Source: Cyprinodon diabolis (Eukaryota; Chordata; Actinopteri; Cyprinodontiformes; Cyprinodontidae). From it: DNA of 64,000 nucleotides. Each line of letters starts with the position of its first letter. Positions within the stretch are counted from its first letter, which is position 1. Below, one piece after another: positions 45,961 to 57,320 of this stretch. The position numbers and the translations under genes were made by a program. The notes beneath the pieces were generated by a model that worked only from the letters and a program-made list of their open reading frames with translations, was not told where the DNA came from and made no database searches. The stretch is from NCBI GenBank assembly GCA_030533445.1, contig CM060068.1:16397479-16461478 (forward strand), given 5' to 3'.

Positions 45961-48683
45961 AACTTTTTCGCACCTGATCATTGACCTCTTTTATTTATTA
46001 ATTTTTTTGTAGTTCTGCTAGAGAACTTGCTCTGCTCCTTGGCCTCAGACCTAATGTGTGTCTATAGGTTTTCCTTGTTTACTCATTACTCGGGTGTTGA
46101 GGGTTGTACCTGTAGTCACGTGGCCTTTAATGGTAAGTTTCTTGGAAATAAAACCTAAGTCGGTACCTATTTTATGTAGCTAGCTTTTATATTTTATGCA
46201 AGTGAACATATTTTCTCCTACTTACAAAAAAGAAAAAAAGAAAATAACCCGTTCTCTTAGACTACAATAATCTTTAGAGGTTCTTCGTACAGGACCTCAT
46301 GGGCTTTCACTTTTGTAGCCTGTCAGATATCAGCCTGGTCAAAGAATGTCAAAGATAATTACATTAGCTGTTATAAACACTCTACAATGGCTGTGCACTG
46401 CCTCTCATATCGCCATTAAAAATGTGTCAGCTTATCTGATTGATTATGTAATGATACGGTGTCAAAGACTAATTGAGCAGGAGGCCCCCAGATTGCGGAC
46501 ACTTTCCTTTATCAGTTGCAACCTATGAAGGACATTTGTGTCAAACAATATGTCTGCATAAACTCTCCAGTACTTTTCTGCTAGCTGCTTTCTATGGCTT
46601 TAAAAACCCACAGTTTCCTCTAATATCTAATACCAAGTTATTCTTATATGCATTAGTTCTTGAAAATGTATTACATTTATATAGAGCTTACTGTTTTAGG
46701 TTAAAAACACACTAACATATTTTTATACATACGACTGCTTTATTGGATGTTAGCTTGTACTGTAAATACCAAAGACCTAGGGGTTTGCTCATGTCTTCCT
46801 GTTCTATTTCTACCTGGAGATGGTGAAATCTGACTTTAGAGTCAAAAATACCACTCAGTATTAGGCAGATATGTGTTTATCTTAACCCTTTAACTACCTG
46901 GTCAAACATCAGTCACAATACATGCAGTTACTTAGGAAGACATTATGTGGACAGACTTTGAATTCTGGAAGCATGTGTTTGAGAGAAAAATTCAGCTGCT
47001 GTTTACTCTGTATACCCAAATACTTGTAAAGCATGAAAGATGGAGTCAAACAGTGCTTATTGGTTCATAATCAACACCTATCAGCATCAACCAACCCCTC
47101 TGGCCAGGTGCCACTGGCTTCCTGCCAGTTACAACTGACCTGCTTTGTACTGAGATGCAGAAGCTGTGACATTACAAAGTCACAACGCCTCATTCATACA
47201 TAAGGACTGTATCTCAGTTATGACTTGGTTTTACGTTATCGTTCATAGTTTGCATACATGAGGCTCCTTTACCTATACTGTTTGAGCATCTTTGATGGAT
47301 AGACATTTTTCAATTAATTGATTTAGTTTTTTTAAGGGCCTGTAACTTTTAGTTCAGAACTTTTCCAAATACTTAATACATTGACCGACTAAATGCGAGA
47401 AATTCCATGTCCATCTATCACAAATTGTACAAAGCAGACAAACACTTTTTCTGGTCTTTTTTTTTTTCAACATGCATTACTAAAACAGTCTGGTATAAAA
47501 TAGAAGTAATGAGCGTCTGGCTCAGTGAACCCCTGTTGATTTATATTCCTGGATTTGATATTTGTCATCTTCCTATTAACAAAGCTCCATATATTTTTGA
47601 TTTTACTTTATTTATTAAAATGCAGTATCTCTACTGGCAAATCAAACACAGCTATGTTATGGTCACAGTGACTGAACCTCTTATTGGTAGTTTGGCAGAG
47701 TGAGCAGATAACAGTTCTGCTGGAAAATGAAATATGTTCTTCGTAAAGCTTGCTTTGATATTCCCTAGAGGGTGGCTGCTTTGAATTTGTAGTCTATCAA
47801 ACACACTGGGGCTACAACAGCAGGTGGCATAGTTCCCTACACTGATTATGGAAAACTTACTCCACCTCATACTACGTGTATTCTGAGCCTCTCCACTCCA
47901 AAGTCAAGCATATTGATCTACAGATAAAATGCAACGTTTGCATTTGTCTAACGGAAGGACTTAAGGTAACCGTCCAGTTATTTTTCTCCTCAGCCTAGTA
48001 AACTTCTGACATCATCTCTTGATTAGCAGTGGCTTAAAACAGAGAATGCAATAGTTTTTACCCCTGTTGTTAAGGTACAATATGAGTGGGTGGTGTTTTT
48101 GGTATTGCCTTTTGGGGAGTATAGTGCCAACTTTCAAGGAATATGCTACTTTTTGAGGACTTCTAGGTACTTATGAAGAACAGTTTTCTCCTTAGTTCGT
48201 GCATTAGGCTTAGAAGTAAGGTGTGAATTGAGATATGGTTTGATTAAAGTTAGGTTAGTTAGGGTAAGGCTTAGGTTCTGGGTTGTGACATAGAAATAAA
48301 TGAAAAATCAGAGTAAGTCAATGAAAGTCCTCGTAAAAAGTGGGACATATCTCAATGTGACTCCAGCTACTGTCCACATTTTTTAATCTAAGCCTAACTT
48401 TGGATTGACTTTGTTTCACGATCTTCTCAGGACTGCAGCAATCTAGGTTGTTTGTGCTTCATTTTCTTTTAACCTGTTACTTCAGCTCGACCCTGCACTC
48501 TTTAGAGGGAGGTCGAAAACATTCCTGTGCTGTTTGTTCTTCGGTAATATCTAATTTTCTGAGTATTGTAAAAAACAAAATGTTATAAGCTTTTAACCAT
48601 AATCTTAGAAATGAAGCAAGATACACGCCTAAAAAATAATACTGTTTGTCTAATGAGTCAATATAGAGCACCTATATTCATCA
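45961..48683. other. No gene recognised
   Basis: Single-copy-looking AT-rich DNA. A 98-codon plus-strand frame (47407-47703) lacks splice context or family resemblance. Confidence 0.45.
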
Positions 48684-50423
48684 ACCTTGAAGTTTTTAAG
48701 GCTTTTGCCACATTTCAGACTTCAAACACTGTCAAGTTTATATTTTTTATTTTTTGTGAACAATCAAGAAGTGTAACAAAATTTAGTTGAAAAAACTGAG
48801 AGTGGGGAGAGCAAAATGAATCAGCCCCTTTACTTTCAGTGCAGCAAACTCTCTCCAGCTCTGTGAGAATCACTGAATGATCTAATGTTGAACTAAACGA
48901 CTGACGATGATAAACAGAATCTGCCTGTGTGTAATCACATCTCCATATAAATTTAGCTGCTCAATGATAGTCTTAGAGGTCTGCTTAAAGCGCAGACAGA
49001 ATCATGAAGAACAAGGATGTTGTGGAAAAGTTTAAAGCTGGATTTGGATACCAACAGATTTCCCAAGCTTTAAACATCACAAGAAGCACTGTACATGCGA
49101 TATTATTGAAAAGGAAGGGGCATTGGACAACTGCAAATCTATGAAGACCAGGCTGTCCCTCTAAACTTTTAGCTCAAACAAGGAGAAGACTGATCAGAGA
49201 TGCAACCAAGAGGCCTATGATCACTCGGGAGGAACTGCAGATATCTAGCTGAGGTGAGACTATACATAGCACAACAAGCAGTCGTATACAGTAAATATCT
49301 GGCTTCAATTGAAGAAAGCCGTTTCTTAAAGTTATCTAAAAAAAGTCTTTTTTAAAGTTTGCTACAAGCCACCTTGGAGACAGAGCAAACATGGCAGAAG
49401 GTGATCTGGTCAGATGAAACTGAAACCAAATTTTTTGGGCATCAATGAAAAAAGTTATGTTTGGCGGACTGCTCGGTGGCGCAGTGGGTAGCACTGCTGC
49501 CTTGCAGCAAGAAGGTTTTGGGTTTGATTCCCGGCCTGGGGTTCTTTCTGCATGGAGTTTGCATGTTCTCCCTGAGCATGGGAGGGTTCTCTCCGGGTAC
49601 TCTGGCTTCCTCCCACAGTCCAAAAACATGACTGTTAGGTTGATTGGCTTCTCTAAATTGTCATTAGGTGTGAGTGTGTGTATGAATGGTTGTTTGTCCT
49701 GTGTGTCTCTGTGTTGCCCTGCGATGGACTGACGACCTGTCCAGGGTGTACCCCGCCTCTCACCCATTGACTGCTGGAGATAGGCACCTGCATCCCTCTC
49801 GACCCCACTCGGGACAAGCGTGTAAGAAAATGGATGGATGTTCGGCGGAACAGCAACATAGCTCATCACCCTGAATACATCCTCCTCACTGTCAAACATT
49901 TTGGAAGCAGCACCATGGTGTGAGCCTGATTTTCTTCAGCAGGGACAGGGAAGATGGTTAAAATTGATTGGAAGATGGATGAAGCCAAATACAAGGGCAT
50001 GCCTTAAGAAAGTCTGCAGAAGACCTGAGACTTGGACTGAGATTTATCGTCTACCAAGACAGTGATCCAAAACATAAAGCAACATCTACAATGGAATAGT
50101 TCACAAATAAACATATCCAGGTGTTTCAATGGCCAATTGAAAGTCTATATTGTCTGTTTTGCAAGGAAGAATGGGCTAAAAAATTCAGTCTCTCTATAAC
50201 CACAAAACTGATGGAGACACATTCCAAAGCGATTTGCACCTGTTTTTGCAGCAAAAGGTGGTGCTACAAAGTACTAACTCAAGAGAACTGAATCATTTTG
50301 CACTCTCAATGTTTCTGTCTTTTTCTATTTATTTTTTTACTGTAAGGTATCCAATAAGTTTCGTTCTACTTCATGATCGTGTCCCACTTGTTCAAGGAGG
50401 CTGAATATTTTCACAAGGCACTG
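48684..50423 (+). pseudogene. Decayed Tc1-like transposon split by a SINE
   Basis: The text runs in order through a fish Tc1 element. There is a truncated left terminal region ('TTTTGCCACATTTCAGACTTC'), 'TTTACTTTCAGTGCAGCAAAC', a transposase start at 49004, and the helix-turn-helix region to about 49240. The first catalytic segment (GGTCAGATGAAAC, 49409) follows, and after the SINE comes the Gly-rich core (49897-49985). The C-terminal end is near 50272 and the right terminal repeat ends CACAAGGCACTG at 50423 next to TA. Deletions and stops are numerous; the second and third catalytic segments are damaged. The SINE at 49469-49837 interrupts it. Confidence 0.85.
49469..49837 (+). mobile_element. 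Full-length tRNA-derived SINE, family 1, inserted in a Tc1 relic
   Basis: The best-preserved copy of the family. It has the A-box-like GGTGGCGCAGTGGGTAGC at the head, the B box GGTTTGATTCC near 49520, the complete body, and a tail ending AATGGATGG at 49837. It is flanked by 12-base direct copies ATGTT(T/C)GGCGGA at 49457-49468 and 49838-49849. These are a target duplication differing at one base, and the copies rejoin the interrupted Tc1 text. Confidence 0.92.
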
Positions 50424-50430
50424 TAATATA

Positions 50431-51649
50431 CACTCACCGGCCACTTTATTGGGTACACCTGTCCAACTGCTCATTAACACTTAATTTCTAAGCAGCCAAT
50501 CACATGGCGTTAACTTAGTGCATTTAGGCATGTAGACATGGTCAAGACAATCTCCTGCAGTTCAAACCGAGCATCAGTATGGGGAAGAAAGGTGATTTGA
50601 GTGACTTTGAACGTGGCATGATTGTTGGTGCCAGAAGGGCTGGTCTGAGTATTTCAGAAACTGCTGATCTACAGGGATTTTTACGCACAACCATCTCTAC
50701 GGTTTACAGAGAATGGTCCGAAAAAGAAAAAACATCCAGTGAGCGGCAGTTCTGTGGGCGGAAATGCCTTGTTGATGCCAGAGGTCAGAGGAGAATGGCC
50801 AGACTGGTTCGAGCTGATAGAAGGGCAACAGTGACTCAAATAACCACCCGTTACAACCAAGGTGGGCAGAAGAGCATCTCTGAACGCACAGTACGTCGAA
50901 CTTTGAGGCAGATGGGCTACAGCAGCAGAAGACCACACCGGGTGCCACTCCTTTCAGCTAAGAACAGGACACTGAAGCTACAATTTGCACAAGCTCATCG
51001 AAATTGGACAATAGAAGATTGGAAAAATGCTGCCTGGTCTGATGAGTCTCGATTTCTGCTGCGACATTCGGGTGGTAGGGTCAGAATTTGGCGTCTACAA
51101 CATGAAAGCATGGATCCATCCTGCCTTGTATCAACGGTTCAGGCTGGTGGTGGTGGTGTCATGGTGTGGAGAATATTTTCTTGGCACTCTTTGGGCCCCT
51201 TGGTACCAATTGAGCATCGTTTTAACGCCACAGCCTACCTGAGTATTGTTGCTGACCATGTCCATCCCTTTATGACCACAATGTACCCAACTTCTGATGG
51301 CTACTTTCAGCAGGATAATGCCATGTCATAAAGCTGGAATCATCTCAGACTGGGTTCTTGAACATGACAATGAGTTCACTGTACTCAAATGGCCTCCACA
51401 GTCACCAGATCTCAATCCAATAGAGCATCTTTGGGATGTGGTGGAACGGGAGATTCGCATCATGGATGTGCAGCCGACAAATCTGCGGCAACTGTGTGAT
51501 TCCATCATGTCAATATGGACCAAACTCCCTGAGGAATGCTTCCATTACCTTGTTGAATCTATGCCACGAAGAATTGAGGCAGTTCTGAAGGCAAAAGGTG
51601 GTCCAACCCGTTACTAGCATGGGGTACCTAATAAAGTGGCCGGTGAGTG
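50431..51649 (+). mobile_element. Near-intact Tc1-like transposon
   Basis: A 1219-bp element with ends CACTCACCGGCCACTTTATT matching exactly over 20 bases (one mismatch then five more matches) and TA on both sides (50429-50430; 51650-51651). It starts only 7 bp after the end of the older Tc1 copy at 50423. The same subfamily lies reversed and truncated at 24625-25373. Confidence 0.93.
50579..51617 (+). pseudogene. DD34E transposase with a single frameshift
   Basis: Starts at ATG 50579 (Met-Gly-Lys-Lys) and is open for 250 codons. It covers the helix-turn-helix domain (residues 10-115), the first catalytic Asp (residue 155, Trp-Ser-Asp-Glu-Ser), a Gly-rich box and the second Asp (residue 246, Gln-Gln-Asp-Asn-Ala). 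Two bases are missing at about 51320: the sister copy at 24640 reads AATGCGCCA where this one reads AATGCCA. The frame then continues in another phase through Asn-Pro-Ile-Glu-His-Leu-Trp to a natural C-terminus (Gly-Gly-Pro-Thr-Arg-Tyr, stop at 51615-51617). This one lesion separates it from an intact gene. Confidence 0.92.
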
Positions 51650-51651
51650 TA

Positions 51652-52455
51652 GGTTTCCCTTTTTTAGACATGTTTCATGGTTTTCTAAGTAATAGTGGTA
51701 CATGTGTACTGCGAAAAACTTGGGATTGTTTTACTCTAGACAACATTTTGTGGTGCATTGCAGCCTAGTTTTTTTTTTTAGGATACTAAAAAAAGGCAAT
51801 GGTTTTGCCATGACTAGAATTTTGATTTGTTGCACTAGTGTCACAGAATTTAAATGTAATGATTCTTCTATATCTTTCAAAATAAATCTAGACCCTACTG
51901 TAAACTAAATATGCACAGCTCTATGAATTTCCATGAAACCAGACCATTGTGCCATTGCCCCTCCCCCACTAAAGCCCTGGCCACCAGTCACAGTGATCTT
52001 ACTGGGTCTGAAAATTAGCCAGAGCTCAAAGTGACCTTCATCACCAGACAGCACGTAGACAGGGCTGAAGGACAGCAGCCTAAGTTCTGTATTTTTTGCT
52101 CTTCTAATATATGAAGTGCTTTTCAAATGAAGAATTGCCGGCGATGCAATGGCAGACTGATAGGACATGACATGTGCGGCTCTATGGGAAAAACACATGT
52201 GAACACATACAGGAGAAAATAAAATTTTTACAGCTTTTACTGTAGCTATGTGCCGGTCAATTTCAGCTTCATCTTCATTGACGTTCTACACTGGTTTGAG
52301 TCATCCTGCTGCATTTTTTTCTCATACTCTAAAAGCATTTGAATCTGCAAGGAACTGTATTCAATGAGCTCTCTTTTGTTTATTGCTGTCCTGCATGCTG
52401 AATGGTTTAGTGATTTTTAGTCAAGGTTGTTGGATTTTATTTAACATACATGATC
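51652..52455. other. No gene recognised; GC-richer patch at 51910-52190
   Basis: The patch at 51910-52190 is less AT-rich and open on the minus strand for 97 codons, but the translation has no recognisable motif and no splice context. It may be conserved noncoding DNA or an unrecognised repeat. Confidence 0.35.
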
Positions 52456-52750
52456 TAGGGCTGAAACAATTAATCGGATTAACCGTGATTAATCGATTAT
52501 TGAAACAAACAACAACTAATTTAGTAATCGATTAATCCTTAACTGAAGTATAGAAAATATAAAACATGCCTTTAGCTGGCAGAGCAACCTGCTTAGAGTA
52601 GTAAATATACCAAAACTGTAAAAAAAATATGTTAATATTTGGATTTCATTTAATTTAACAAACCTTTGGCGATCTGATTATTTATGGATTACTTGAAAAA
52701 TAATCGAACAGATTAATTGATTTGCAAAATAATTGTTAGTTGCAGCCCTA
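52456..52750. mobile_element. hAT-type MITE ('TAGGGCTG' family)
   Basis: The left end TAGGGCTGAAACAATTAATC and the reversed right end TAGGGCTGCAACTAACAATT are similar. Inner arms alternate ATTAATCGATTA-type motifs. This is the end structure of a common fish element. The flanking 8-mers do not match, so the duplication has decayed or the ends are off by a few bases. Confidence 0.65.
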
Positions 52751-54157
52751 TATACTACAAAGTGAACAGCAATACTCTTACTCATTATCAAAGTGTTTTA
52801 AGAGAAACACAGTGTTTTGTTCAATAAGAATGAGAAAAGGGTCTATTCCCTTTTCAAATATTGTTCTCATGTTAATCCCGCTAATTAAATGAGGATGTTT
52901 ATATAGTCCTTTGTGTTTCATATGTCTAAATATATGAAAAAATAAAAATTTGTATGACATCTTAAATTGCTGGCTTTCACCTTGTGGTCCTCTATTTTCA
53001 CCTCTGAAAATTAGTTTGAATAAATGCTAAGGGATTGCAATGACCCACTGCCCTCTGCTGGTTAACACCATAAACCTGTTTATTACCTGTAAGATGAACT
53101 CACAGTATAATGTACTTGCTATTTACCCTTCTAATGTCTAAGTATGTAACTTCCTGCCAATAAGTAACATTTTCTTTTTTAAGATTTTCTGTTTAACACC
53201 AGTTGAGTCTTTCAGTGACCACTGTTGTCTCAAAAGGTTTTCATCCCAATGAATTAAACATTCCCATGACTATAAATATTTTGGTCATGTGTAATTAATT
53301 TTTTGACTGATGCCTACAGAAAAGTTTCTCATTAAATGTTAACATATGGTCAAAAAATGATCCCACAAAAGTTTAGAAAAGTGATCAACGAATAGCACTA
53401 TAAAAAAAAAGGAGCACAAAACAGGAGTTTTCATATCAACAACCTTGACCTAATTGAACACAAGTGGATATCTATCTATCCTGGAAGCTGCCCTGGTTTG
53501 GAGGTAGGACTTCTGGATGGACCCCAAATTAAATGTGGAACTTAATAGTAAGAAGCTGTTAAAATGGCCTTAATTCTTTCTTTGTATACTGTAATTCTAT
53601 CTAAGGATTCTTCATGGAGGTTGAGGTGAAAAAACCCCACTCCTATTTAAGAAAAAAAAAATTCTGGTAACGACAAGGGGCTTAATAAATGCTGCTTAAA
53701 AGTTACTCAAAGAAAATTAAATTTTATTTTTTTACTAAAAGTGCTTTTAATATTACAAATAGGCATCATCGGCATGCATATTCCAAATTACAATGATAAA
53801 CCCATACAGTATTCTTTCCTCTCCTAATTTTTTTTTCTGGTTTTATTCTCATCTAAAAAAAACACATAACTTCATATTATAGTTAATCGTTCTACTTGCA
53901 GTAAATATGGAGAAGTTTAGAAAAGTATCCATTTACATGCAGCAATTCACAAACATTACAATAAGAGCTCAAACCTCTCCTACCTAAATGAAAAGAGCGA
54001 CTAAGTGAAACAGGTGTATGTGCTGTGTCTTTTTTTACTCTAGGGAAGCAGGAGGAAATTGTGCTTAGATTAGAGAGTCCATAGGAAAAAAATTATTTAT
54101 AAAATTTTTTTTTGATGAGATTTTGTTTTATATTTTCCGAACTTTATGTTAATTAAG
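52751..54157. other. No gene recognised
   Basis: AT-rich; 'CCCACTGCCCTCTGCTGG' near 53045 is a phrase frequent in vertebrate repeats but unclassifiable alone. Confidence 0.45.
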
Positions 54158-54360
54158 TGTGGTTCTGGGTTCGATTTGCGGTCCAGGTCTTGTCGGGGTT
54201 CTCTCCGTGTACTCTGGCTTCTTCCCACTGTCGAAAAATATGATTGTTAGCTTAATTGGCTTCTCTCAATTGTCCTTAGTTGTGAGCGTGCGTGTGCATG
54301 GTTGTATGTCTTGCTCATAGACTGCTGGAGATAGGCACCTGCTTAACTGCGACCCTAACA
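54158..54360 (+). mobile_element. SINE family 1, 5' truncated
   Basis: Begins just before the B box (GGGTTCGATTTGC, 54168), then 'GGGTTCTCTCCGTGTACTC', 'GGCTTCTTCCCACTGTC' and 'TGCTGGAGATAGGCACCTGC'. It ends in GCGACCC without the GGAT tail. It also lacks the 'CTGTGTTGCCCTGCG' segment. Old and decayed. Confidence 0.65.
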
Positions 54361-56154
54361 TTCTGAAAAGAAACACTTCATTCAATGTAATGTTTCATCG
54401 CTGCAGGCCTGTAAAACTAATGACTTTCCAATTCTAGACCACATGTAGAGTGTCTTGTACTGATTAACATAAACATTTAATGTGTTTAAATATTTCTTCC
54501 AGAGTTTATTTTGCCCTCATTGCCTTATATTAAAAATATGTCTGTCCCAACATGAAACAATTGAATGATGGTTATGTCACTCTTATGCTAAGTATATATT
54601 TTTACTCTTGCACCATTTATGAAGAAATAGACAGTTTTTGTTTTATTCGGATTGTATATCAATACCATATACAGTATATGTGAAATTAAATAACTATTCT
54701 CTCACAGTTTTCTTTTCTATCCTATTTATCAGGATATGGTTGCATTCTATTTGTCGGATGATGAAAGTAATGAGGACCAAGCTGTGCAGTATACTCTGAA
54801 TGCGTTGAGTAGTGCTCACTATAGCTTTGCCTTGTGTTCAGGCTGCAGTTATTGACTCCTGCTTTCCTGCTTCAGCTCACTCTCTGGATCTCTGTGGACT
54901 GCAGAACCAAATGACAAATTACCTCAATACAAACGCTTACACACAGCTCAGGTACCAACAAGCCACTTATCTTCCTGTAGAACCCATAACAGCACCCTTT
55001 GTTTATCTCAGCTTCAGCCTGTTCAACTGCTGTAAATTAAATGTGCTTTCAGTGTTAGCCTAGGACCCCAACTGTTTTATGAAAAAGGATAATAACAGTA
55101 AAAGAGCATACAGATAAAAAAAAAACAAAAAAAAAAAACCATAACGTTTTCTAACTACATCTTTTTTGCAAATGTAAAGAAAACTTGCTGACAACCACAG
55201 TTTTAGTTCTGGCTTGTTATATGGTGTCCCTTTTATAACTGTAACAATAGAAACTCCTGATGTACAGACAGATTCACCAGTGTTTCTCCTTCAGTCTCTG
55301 TCCAATCTTTTGAGCAGTTTTGAAAAGTATCCACGTGGGTTTCTGTCCAAATGGAAGATTTTAAGTTTGAGTTACTCTTAAGTTGTCTGAAGCATAAAGA
55401 AAAGAGTGGAAAATGATTGCAATTCCAGACTTAATCAGAATTAAATAAAAAAACGTTTTTACAATGGTTTATATTAAGATAATTTAAGATAATGACTTTA
55501 CCCTTTTGCTTCTAACACTGAAACTTTTTTTGTCACACTTGAAGACAGTTTGTTACAACATCCTGCATTTTTTTTTTTTTTGGGTTCTTTATCATAATAG
55601 TTTGTTATCAAAACTAAATGTTCACTGCTGATTTAATTTTGACAATAAAATAAAGAAAGAATAGTCTGGAAAAGTAAGATTACTTTTTATTATCAATATC
55701 TGCAGCCATTGGGTCTAATACTGATGCTATTGTATACTTCAGTACAAGCCTTAATGGATCCATTAATATGATTTAATCAAAGAACACCTTATCTCCCTTG
55801 AACCCTACTTGAATTCACCTAAAGCCAAGTGCCTGCTCTGTTCATTTTTACAGTTGTTTATTCCACCTGCCCCACCAGCTGTATGAATCATTTATACAGA
55901 GGTTGTCATCTGCCAGCCAGTAGCCAAACCCATCAGCTGACCACCTACACAGAAATTCACATGAACCCAGCTGTTTTGACAATGAAGCAGTGGTGCTGCA
56001 GCAGGGATTATTTCTGAAAAAAGAGATTTGTGAATGTGTCAAATGCAGTGCATCCTAAAGCTGGAGACTGTTCCTTCTCTAATATATAACATCCCTTATG
56101 CTGCAGTTCATAGCATCCTTACCTCTTTCTTCCATCTCCTCTCCTTTTCCCCAG
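54361..56154. other. Probable map2 5' intron, no other gene
   Basis: AT-rich, with A-runs (55117-55140) and a T-run (55568). A C/T-rich tract at 56118-56152 ends in the acceptor AG at 56153-56154 of the map2 exon. Confidence 0.5.
56118..56154 (+). promoter_or_regulatory. map2: Splice acceptor of map2 coding exon 1
   Basis: A strong polypyrimidine tract (CTCTTTCTTCC...CTTTTCCCC) runs into AG at 56153-56154. No AG lies between the tract and the junction. This predicts that the exon starts at 56155 with 55 bases of 5' untranslated sequence and that untranslated exon(s) lie upstream. Confidence 0.75.
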
Positions 56155-56209
56155 AAATTGAGATCCCCATCTTTTTGCCTGGTCTTGCCAGCTGCTATCT
56201 AGCTACAGC

Positions 56210-56420
56210 ATGGCAGACAGTCGACAGCCAGACGATGGTTCCCCACAATGGGAACCATCAGGGGGGCAAGAACCAAGTGTTACACATGGAGCAAACAGCT
56301 ACTCTTCTACAGCCTACAGGACCTGCCAGAGTGGCGGGACTCACATGACAACAACTCCTTACACTGCAAGAGAGAATGGATTTAATGGAGAGCTAGCTGG
56401 GGCTCCTGCTATAACCGCAG
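56210..56420 (+). CDS. map2: First coding exon of map2 (microtubule-associated protein 2)
   Basis: MAP2 binds and stabilises microtubules in neuronal dendrites. This exon encodes the first 70 residues plus one base. It begins Met-Ala-Asp-Ser-Arg, with a Trp at residue 14 as in mammalian MAP2 (Met-Ala-Asp-Glu-Arg ... Trp). It carries the family hallmark Glu-Asn-Gly-Phe-Asn-Gly-Glu-Leu at 55-62, against Glu-Asn-Gly-Ile-Asn-Gly-Glu-Leu in mammals. The exon ends ten residues after the start of Glu-Leu, with a leftover G as the first base of the next codon. Mammalian MAP2 continues there with a Glu, so the phase fits. The start has a strong Kozak context (A at -3, G at +4) and no upstream ATG in this exon. 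The donor is CAG|GTAACG at 56421. The middle part (residues 15-54) is poorly conserved. The microtubule-binding repeats lie outside the window. Confidence 0.88.
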
Positions 56421-56426
56421 GTAACG
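56421..56426 (+). promoter_or_regulatory. map2: Splice donor of map2 coding exon 1
   Basis: CAG|GTAACG at the exon end. It leaves phase 1, consistent with the family's next codon beginning with G. The following intron runs to the end of the window; no second coding exon was found. Confidence 0.75.
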
Positions 56427-56444
56427 TGTTCTGAAATTGTCCAT

Positions 56445-56975
56445 ATTTACATTTACCTCTTGAACTTTTTCATTATTTCACATTACAACCACATACTTCA
56501 GCTTATGTGACAGATCAGGACAAATTATCAATTGGACTGGAAATAAATCATGTCTTTGATTTATTTGCAGAACCACTTTTCACTTTTATAAGAGCTCCAA
56601 GACCTTGGCTGGTGTTGCTGCAACATTTGCATATGAAGAGGCTTACAATATTGCCCATTCACCTTTGCAAATTAGGTTAAGCTGAATCAGATTTAATGAA
56701 AAGTGTTATGTCAAATTTATTTTTAAACGTCTCTCACCACATATTCTTGATTACATTTAGCACTACCACAAGTATTCAAACATATTATATGTACTGCTTT
56801 AAACTATCCCATTCAAACCTGGCTGTGTGTTTAGAATTACCATGCAGAAAGGTAAACTGCTTTAATATGTCTTTTGTAGACTCTAACATATTTTATTTCA
56901 AGATTACCATTTATTTAACTATCCATCTTCCTATAAACTCTGATAAGCTTCTCTGTTCTCAATTTAGAAAATTAT
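56445..56975 (-). pseudogene. Tc1-like relic in map2 intron
   Basis: Minus-strand Tc1 text in order: 'GCAGAACCACTTTTCACTTTT' (56569), 'TTGCCCATTCACCTTTGCAAA' (56651), a 'TTCAAACATATTATATGTACTG' segment, 'CTGGCTGTGTGTTTAGAATTACC', 'AGACTCTAACATATTTTATTTC' and 'TCCATCTTCCTATAAACTCTG'. These correspond to the 5' untranslated part, the DNA-binding region and the beginning of the core of a fish Tc1 transposase. Heavily mutated; the open frame on the plus strand here (56696-57028) is a by-product. Confidence 0.6.
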
Positions 56976-57107
56976 TAGATTTATGGGGGATATTACTTTC
57001 GCCAAGCAATGTGTATGTGACTATCTAGTAATGGTCTAACCTTTGTTTATCTTTGTTTATCTGTTTACTTTCAAACTTGCTTCAAATAAACAAATGGTTG
57101 GTGTGAA

Positions 57108-57320
57108 TTGGTGGCGCAGTGGTTAGCGTGCACGACCCATGTATGGAGGCCTTAGTCCTCGACGCGGCTGAACCCGGGTTCGAATTCGACCTTTGGTGTT
57201 TTGCCGCATGTCTCTCCCCCTCTCTACCCCCTTTCTTGTCAGCCTACTTTCCAAAAAAAAAAAACAGCCACTAGTGCTGTAAAAACTCAAACAACAAAGG
57301 GATTTGAAAGGATTGGAGGG
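57108..57320 (+). mobile_element. tRNA-derived SINE, family 3
   Basis: Clear tRNA-like promoter: A box TGGCGCAGTGGTTAGCG (57112) and B box GGGTTCGAATTCG (57177). It is followed by the family body 'GCCGCATGTCTCTCCCCCTC' and 'CTTGTCAGCCTACTTTCC', then an A-run. The spacing between boxes is longer than in a functional tRNA and no acceptor stem pairs, so it is not a tRNA gene. Confidence 0.75.

Noticed and set aside
56034..56348. 104-codon plus-strand frame over the map2 exon
   Set aside because: It starts inside the intron and crosses the acceptor; as written it is not a transcript. Only the part after 56155 matters, in the context of the upstream-frame hypothesis.
57108..57190. tRNA gene
   Set aside because: A and B boxes are present, but no cloverleaf pairs and the SINE body follows; the same applies to the other SINE heads.
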